A stretch of DNA of 64,000 nt. Origin: DASRWT01 sp963748485. GTDB taxonomy: Bacteria > Methylomirabilota > Methylomirabilia > Rokubacteriales > CSP1-6. A program made the position numbers and the translations under genes. The notes beneath the pieces are model-generated. The model was given only the letters and a program-made list of their open reading frames with translations. It made no database searches and was not told the DNA's origin. Of this stretch, positions 59,885 to 64,000 are shown in pieces (the first letter of the stretch is position 1; every line of letters begins with the position of its first letter). The stretch is taken from contig CAVVJF010000022.1 in the NCBI GenBank assembly GCA_963748485.1, positions 186,001 to 250,000 of the forward strand, read 5' to 3'.

Positions 59885-61246
59885 GTGGCCACGCTCGCCG
59901 ACCTGCTCACCTCCAAGATCCCCCCGCACAGCCTGGAGGCCGAGCGAGCGGTGCTCGGGGCCATCCTCCTCGAGCGCGAGAGCTTGCCTCGCGCGGTCGA
60001 GCTGCTCCGGGCGTCGGACTTCTACAAGGAAGGGCATCGAAAGATCTTCGACACGATGCTCACCCTCTTCGAGCGGAACGAGCCGGTGGACCTCGTCACG
60101 CTCTCGGAGGAGCTCAAGCGCCAGAACGAGCTCGAAGGCGTGGGCGGGCCCTCCGCGCTGGCCATGCTGGTGGAGGAAGCCGCCACCGCCGCGCATCTGC
60201 TCGCCTACGGCGGCATCGTTCGTGAGAAGGCGCTCCTCCGCGACCTCATCCGCATCTGCACCGAGGTCATCTCCCAGAGCTTCGACGGCAGCCAGGAGGT
60301 CGAGAAGCTTCTCGACGACGCCGAGCGGCTCATCTTCCAGATCTCCGAGCGCCGCATGCAGGGCTCGGCGTTCCCGGTGCGGGCCATCCTCAAGGACACC
60401 TTCGAGCACATCGAGCGGCTCTACGAGCGGAAGGAGCACGTCACCGGTCTCGCCACCGGCTTCGCCAAGCTCGACGAGATGACGTCGGGCTTCCAGGCGA
60501 GCGACTTCATCATCATCGCGGGGCGGCCCTCGATGGGAAAGACCGCCTTCGCCCTCAACATCGCCAAGTATGCGGGGGTCGTGGACCACAAGCGCGTGCT
60601 CGTGCTGAGCCTCGAGATGTCGAAGGAGCAGCTGGTGCAGCGGCTCCTCTGCGCGGAGGCGCGGGTCGACTCGCACAAGGTGCGCACCGGCTATCTCGAC
60701 CCGCGCGACTGGACCCGGATGACGCATGCCGCCGGCAAGCTGGCAGATGCCCCCATCTACATCGACGACTCGCCGGCCCTGTCCGTGCTGGAGGCGCGCG
60801 CCAAGGCGCGCCGGATGAAGGCCGAGCACGGGCTCGACCTCATCGTCATCGACTACCTCCAGCTCATGCGCGGCCGCAATCCGGAGAACCGCCAGCAGGA
60901 GATCTCCGAGATCTCGCGCTCGCTGAAGGCGCTCGCCAAGGAGCTGACGGTGCCGGTGGTGGCGCTGTCCCAGCTCTCCCGGGCGGTGGAAGCCCGCCAC
61001 TCGAAGGAGCCGCAGCTCTCCGACCTTCGCGAGTCGGGGGCGCTCGAGCAGGACGCCGATCTCATCCTGTTCCTGTACCGGCCCGAGCGCTACGGCCTCG
61101 AGTCGCCGGACGGGGACCGGGTCGCCGACGTGATCATCGGCAAGCAGCGCAATGGCCCCACCGGCAAGGTGCAGGTGACGTTCATTCCCGAATACGCGTC
61201 GTTCGAGAACCTCGCGCCGCCCAGCCGTCAGATCCAGCCGGTCTAG
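59885..61246 (+). CDS. dnaB: Replicative DNA helicase DnaB
   Basis: 453 residues from a GTG one base after the rplI stop. The N-terminal primase-interacting domain (PHSLEAERAVLGAILLERES) precedes the RecA-like motor with Walker A IIIAGRPSMGKTAFALNIA, LSLEMSKEQLVQRLL, Walker B LDLIVIDYLQLM and ALSQLSRAVEARHSKEPQLS. No intein interrupts it. It unwinds DNA at the replication fork with DnaG (32808) and is probably loaded by the DciA-like protein (43250). Confidence 0.97.
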   Translation: MATLADLLTSKIPPHSLEAERAVLGAILLERESLPRAVELLRASDFYKEGHRKIFDTMLTLFERNEPVDLVTLSEELKRQNELEGVGGPSALAMLVEEAATAAHLLAYGGIVREKALLRDLIRICTEVISQSFDGSQEVEKLLDDAERLIFQISERRMQGSAFPVRAILKDTFEHIERLYERKEHVTGLATGFAKLDEMTSGFQASDFIIIAGRPSMGKTAFALNIAKYAGVVDHKRVLVLSLEMSKEQLVQRLLCAEARVDSHKVRTGYLDPRDWTRMTHAAGKLADAPIYIDDSPALSVLEARAKARRMKAEHGLDLIVIDYLQLMRGRNPENRQQEISEISRSLKALAKELTVPVVALSQLSRAVEARHSKEPQLSDLRESGALEQDADLILFLYRPERYGLESPDGDRVADVIIGKQRNGPTGKVQVTFIPEYASFENLAPPSRQIQPV

Positions 61247-61281
61247 ATCGTCCGAGCACCGGCGGCGGGCGCAGCCGTGTC

Positions 61282-62649
61282 ATGACCAAGGTCGTCATCG
61301 TGGGGGCGGGGAAGGGCGGGCGCGCTCTGCTCGAGATGATCGTCGGCGATCCCACCGTCTCCATCGTGGGCGTCGCCGACGCCAACGCGTGGGCGCCGGG
61401 GCTGGAGCTGGCCCGCCGTCTCAACATCCCCGTCTCCACCGACTTCCGCGAGCTCGTGCGCGACCCCGGCCTCGACCTCATCATCGACGTCACCGGCAAT
61501 CCGCAGGTGCACGGGGAGATCGACCGCATCAAACCGTCTCGCACCGAGGTGATGGGCGGGTCCAGCGCGAAGTTCATGTGGGATCTGCTCGCCGAGCGCA
61601 AGCGCTCCGAGGAGCTCGAGGACCGCTACTCCCTCATGCTGCGCGAGCTGCAGCGGCAGGCGGAGGGAGACTTCATCATCGGGCAGAACCCGAAGATGAA
61701 AGAGGTGGCCGAGCTCATCGCGCGGGTGGCGCCCACTCCCACCACCGTCCTCATCCGCGGCGAGTCGGGCACCGGCAAGGAGCTGGTGGCGCGGGCCATC
61801 CATCGCTACTCGAACCTGCGCGACAAGCCGCTCGTGACCGTCAACTGCACGGCGCTGACGGCGTCCCTCATGGAGTCCGAGCTCTTCGGCCACAAGCGGG
61901 GCGCCTTCACGGGAGCGGTGGCGGACAAGGCCGGTCTCGTGGAGAAGGCCGACGGTGGCACGATCTTTCTGGATGAGATCGGCGACATGCCGCCCGAGAT
62001 GCAGGCGAAGCTCCTGCGCGTGCTCCAGGCGGGCGAGATCAAGGCGGTCGGCGACGCCGTCACCCGGAAGGTCCGCGTGCGGGTGATCGCCGCCACCAAC
62101 CGCGATCTGGAGCGGGCGATGGAGGCGGGGGAGTTCCGCGCCGACCTCTACTATCGCTTCAACACGTTCACGATCACCTTGGCGCCCCTGCGTGAGCGCA
62201 CCGAGGACATTCCCGTGCTCGCGTATCACTTCCTGCGGAAGGCCGAAGCGAAGGTGAACAAGAAGGTCGATCGTTTCGCGCCCGAGGCCCTGGATCTCCT
62301 CTCGCGCTACCCGTGGCCCGGCAATCTGCGCGAGCTGGAGAACGTGATCGAGCGCTCGGTGGTGCTGGCATCGACCCGAGAGGTGGGGCTGGCGCACTTG
62401 CCGCTCTATCTGCAGCAGGAGGGAAGCCCCATTCGCATCGCGGCTGAGGAAGGCTTCCTCGAGGCGAAGGAGCGGGCGATACAGCACTTCGAGCGTGAGG
62501 CGGTGACCCGGTTCCTCGCCGCGGCGCGGGGCAATATCTCGCTGGCCGCGAAGCAGGCGAAGATCACTCGCCGGAACTTCCATCGGCTCATCGCCAAATA
62601 CTCAATAAACACTAAGCTATACAGGACTGAGAATCAAAAGTCTCAGTAG
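61282..62649 (+). CDS. Sigma-54-dependent activator with N-terminal Rossmann-like sensor domain
   Basis: 455 residues. Residues 1 to about 110 form a nucleotide-binding-like fold (VVIVGAGKGGRALLEMIVG, VGVADANAWAPG, LDLIIDVTGN) instead of a receiver or PAS domain. The AAA+ core has LIRGESGTGKELVARAI, ESELFGHKRGAFTGA (the sigma-54 contact), GGTIFLDEIGDMPPEMQA and RYPWPGNLRELENVIERS. A Fis-type helix-turn-helix (ARGNISLAAKQAKITRRNFH) ends it. It should open sigma-54 promoters in response to a bound dinucleotide or metabolite. The target is unknown. The last 15 codons run into an AT-rich island. Confidence 0.88.
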   Translation: MTKVVIVGAGKGGRALLEMIVGDPTVSIVGVADANAWAPGLELARRLNIPVSTDFRELVRDPGLDLIIDVTGNPQVHGEIDRIKPSRTEVMGGSSAKFMWDLLAERKRSEELEDRYSLMLRELQRQAEGDFIIGQNPKMKEVAELIARVAPTPTTVLIRGESGTGKELVARAIHRYSNLRDKPLVTVNCTALTASLMESELFGHKRGAFTGAVADKAGLVEKADGGTIFLDEIGDMPPEMQAKLLRVLQAGEIKAVGDAVTRKVRVRVIAATNRDLERAMEAGEFRADLYYRFNTFTITLAPLRERTEDIPVLAYHFLRKAEAKVNKKVDRFAPEALDLLSRYPWPGNLRELENVIERSVVLASTREVGLAHLPLYLQQEGSPIRIAAEEGFLEAKERAIQHFEREAVTRFLAAARGNISLAAKQAKITRRNFHRLIAKYSINTKLYRTENQKSQ

Positions 62650-62830
62650 TGTGACTTACCAGTCTCAACTAGTCACAGTTGATTATTAAGCTGTAGATCA
62701 ACAAGTTACACTACCACAGGGCAAAAATTGCCTGATTTGTAGTGTGAACTATCAGACTCACCACCGAGTAAGAATATCTCGGCCATCCCGTCAGTAGATA
62801 ATCATTTCACCGAGTTAGGACTTCTCCGTC
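62600..62830. repeat. AT-rich intergenic island with nested inverted and direct repeats
   Basis: Base composition drops sharply against the GC-rich surroundings. Inverted repeats: ACTGAGA/TCTCAGT (62624-62647), TGTGACT/AGTCACA (62650-62678), GTTGAT/ATCAAC, and GTTACACTAC (62705-62714) facing GTAGTGTGAAC (62739-62749) with GGCAA/TTGCC nested inside. A direct repeat of 24 bases, beginning GTAGTGTGA, occurs at 62646-62669 and 62739-62762 with 19 identities. No gene is seen. It could be a structured leader RNA, a protein-binding array, or a trace of a transferred element. Confidence 0.7.
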
Positions 62831-62885
62831 AGATGGAACACCGCTTGCTCATTGATGGGCCAACTCAGCAACGAGGAGGCACCAC

Positions 62886-63083
62886 ATGGGCGCACGTTGT
62901 CAGTGCGGTTCTGATGTCCGGAATCAGTTCGATCATCTCGGCTGCATTCAATGTGGGGCGGCCTGCTGCCCCACATGCTCCTACCAGCTCGAGTCCGCCA
63001 CGTACTGCGGTGGTTGCGCCGAGAGCATTCTCGAGGTGCCCTGGGATCCCGCCGCTCGCCCGAGCGCCGCCCTCGCGGGCTAG
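62886..63083 (+). CDS. Small cysteine-rich zinc-binding protein
   Basis: 65 residues from ATG 62886 with a strong GAGGAGG eight bases upstream. Cysteines at 5, 7, 20, 23, 27, 28, 31, 41 and 44 plus His17 give CxC, CxxC (GCIQCG), CCPTC and CGGC pairs, enough for two zinc sites of a B-box or cross-brace type. The C-terminal 20 residues are Pro/Ala rich. I do not recognise the family. It lies between the AT-rich island and the isocitrate-lyase-family gene, 36 bases before the latter. Confidence 0.7.
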   Translation: MGARCQCGSDVRNQFDHLGCIQCGAACCPTCSYQLESATYCGGCAESILEVPWDPAARPSAALAG

Positions 63084-63119
63084 GCCGCTCCCCCACACCC
63101 TCACCGCCACGGAGGAATG

Positions 63120-64000
63120 ATGCGCATGGAGAGCAAGGGGAAGGCCTTCCGTCGTCTGCTCCAGGACGAGCCATATCTCTTCACCGGGGGCATCTACTCG
63201 CCCCTGGACGCCCAGATCGCCGAGCGTGCGGGCATGAAGTCAATCTACCTATCGGGCTACTCCGTGGCCATGCTCAACGGCTGGCCGGACATGGGCTTCC
63301 TCACCCAGACCGAGGTCGCCCGGATCGCGTCGATGGTGGCGAGCGCCGTCGAGGTGCCCATCATCGCCGACGCCGACGATGGGTACGGCAACGCGCTGTC
63401 CACGATGCGCACCGTGGGGGAGTTCGTGAAGACGGGGGTGGCCGGCATCCACCTCGAGGATCAGCGCTTCCCGAAGCGCTGCGGCCACATCGCGGGCAAG
63501 ACCATCGTCAGCCGCGAGGAGGCCACCGGGAAGTATCGGGCCGCCATCGACGAGCGGAATCGCCTCGACCGCGACTTCGTCATCATCGCGCGCACCGACG
63601 CCTTCGGCGCGGTGGGCGGGAGCATGGAGGAGGCCATCTGGCGAGGCCGGGCGTACGCCGACGCGGGGGTGGATCTGGTGTGGGCGGAGCTGTCCTCCTC
63701 CGACCGGGAGCCCGCCATCGAGTTCGCGCGGGCCATGCGGCAGTCGCACCCCAAGCTTCCCCTCGCGTTCAACTACTCGTCGTCGTTCAAGTGGAATCGT
63801 GATCCGGATCCGCTGACGTTCCGCGAGCTGGGGGAGCTCGGGTACAAGTTCATCTTCATCACGCTCTTCGGCGCCCACGCCGCGATGTACTCGGTGTGGA
63901 ATCACATGCACGAGCTGGTGAAGAACGAGGAGCAGGCGCAATGGAACCTGGAGCGCCTCAAGGCGGGCCATCCCACCGAGAGCCATCACGTCATGGCGCG
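63120..64000 (+). CDS. Isocitrate lyase/PEP-mutase family enzyme, 3' end outside window
   Basis: 293 codons are visible; the frame is open to the window end. GGAGG at 63111 favours ATG 63120; ATG 63126 is also possible. TIM-barrel signatures: SGYSVAMLNGWPDMGF, metal-binding ADADDGYGNALSTMRTV, HLEDQRFPKRCGHIAGKTIV with the catalytic Cys of the KRCGH motif, and FVIIARTDAFGA. AFNYSSSFKW resembles the NxSPSFxW block of true isocitrate lyases, which PrpB lacks. A role in the glyoxylate shunt or in cleaving a related 2-alkylisocitrate is likely. Confidence 0.88.
   Translation, partial: MRMESKGKAFRRLLQDEPYLFTGGIYSPLDAQIAERAGMKSIYLSGYSVAMLNGWPDMGFLTQTEVARIASMVASAVEVPIIADADDGYGNALSTMRTVGEFVKTGVAGIHLEDQRFPKRCGHIAGKTIVSREEATGKYRAAIDERNRLDRDFVIIARTDAFGAVGGSMEEAIWRGRAYADAGVDLVWAELSSSDREPAIEFARAMRQSHPKLPLAFNYSSSFKWNRDPDPLTFRELGELGYKFIFITLFGAHAAMYSVWNHMHELVKNEEQAQWNLERLKAGHPTESHHVMA

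Noticed and set aside
62600..62830. CRISPR array in the repeat island
   Set aside because: Only two imperfect 24-base direct repeats with no regular spacing and no cas genes.

Overview
This is about 64 kb of high-GC DNA from a Gram-negative-type bacterium. The lipoprotein pair next to ispE, the VPLPA-CTERM-like protein, the dense translationally coupled operons, the CaiB/LigB/TauD-type catabolic genes, the oligopeptide-type ABC transporter parts and the NRPS genes together fit an uncultured soil lineage of the Ca. Rokubacteria/Methylomirabilota kind. That placement is inference from gene content only; no rRNA gene is present.

Layout. (1) 1-5948, minus strand: catabolic genes (partial D-aminoacylase, CaiB-type CoA-transferase, SDR, VOC protein, DapA-like aldolase), a STAS + metallo-beta-lactamase fusion carrying a frameshift, and an enoyl-CoA hydratase. 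(2) 6035-9339, plus strand: TauD-type dioxygenase, cyclase, 3-methyladenine glycosylase and a LigB/LigA-like extradiol dioxygenase pair. (3) 9371-27799, minus strand: a nonribosomal peptide synthetase cluster of three coupled megasynthase genes, an Sfp-type phosphopantetheinyl transferase and a Tat-exported oligopeptide-binding protein. (4) 27986-30975: rnpB, an exosortase-type surface protein, rnhA, a zinc-ribbon coiled-coil protein and tRNA-Met. (5) 30993-43753, minus strand: core genes rpoD, dnaG, a broken mutS2, rpsU, pth, rplY, prs, tRNA-Gln, ispE, two lipoproteins and a DciA-like gene. (6) 43852-56073: rlmD-type methyltransferase, dipeptide permeases, amidohydrolase, a broken Nramp-like transporter, VanZ, the MrfA/MrfB repair pair, an ABC ATPase and a 2-hydroxyacid dehydrogenase. 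(7) 56123-62649, plus strand: promoter/CIRCE-groES-groEL-terminator, then rpsF-ssb (one fused frame), rpsR, rplI, dnaB and a sigma-54 activator with a Rossmann N-terminus. (8) An AT-rich, hairpin-rich island, a tiny zinc-finger gene and an isocitrate-lyase-family gene running off the end.

The most unusual system is the NRPS. Reading in transcription order, the domains are A-T-C-A-T-A*, then C-A-T-A*-T, then C-A-T-TE. A* is an acyl-CoA-synthetase-like adenylating domain placed after a complete module. The loading A domain lacks the Asp that binds the amino group, one A domain has a near-perfect glutamine code, and the thioesterase has Cys in place of the nucleophilic Ser.

Several reading frames are broken by small indels. 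Three single-base losses lie in G runs (STAS-MBL, LigA-like, and one site in mutS2), which looks like consensus error. mutS2 also has several other breaks plus an inserted palindromic repeat, and looks truly degraded. Several genes have sigma-70-like -10 boxes only 5-15 bases before the start codon and no Shine-Dalgarno sequence, suggesting leaderless mRNAs.
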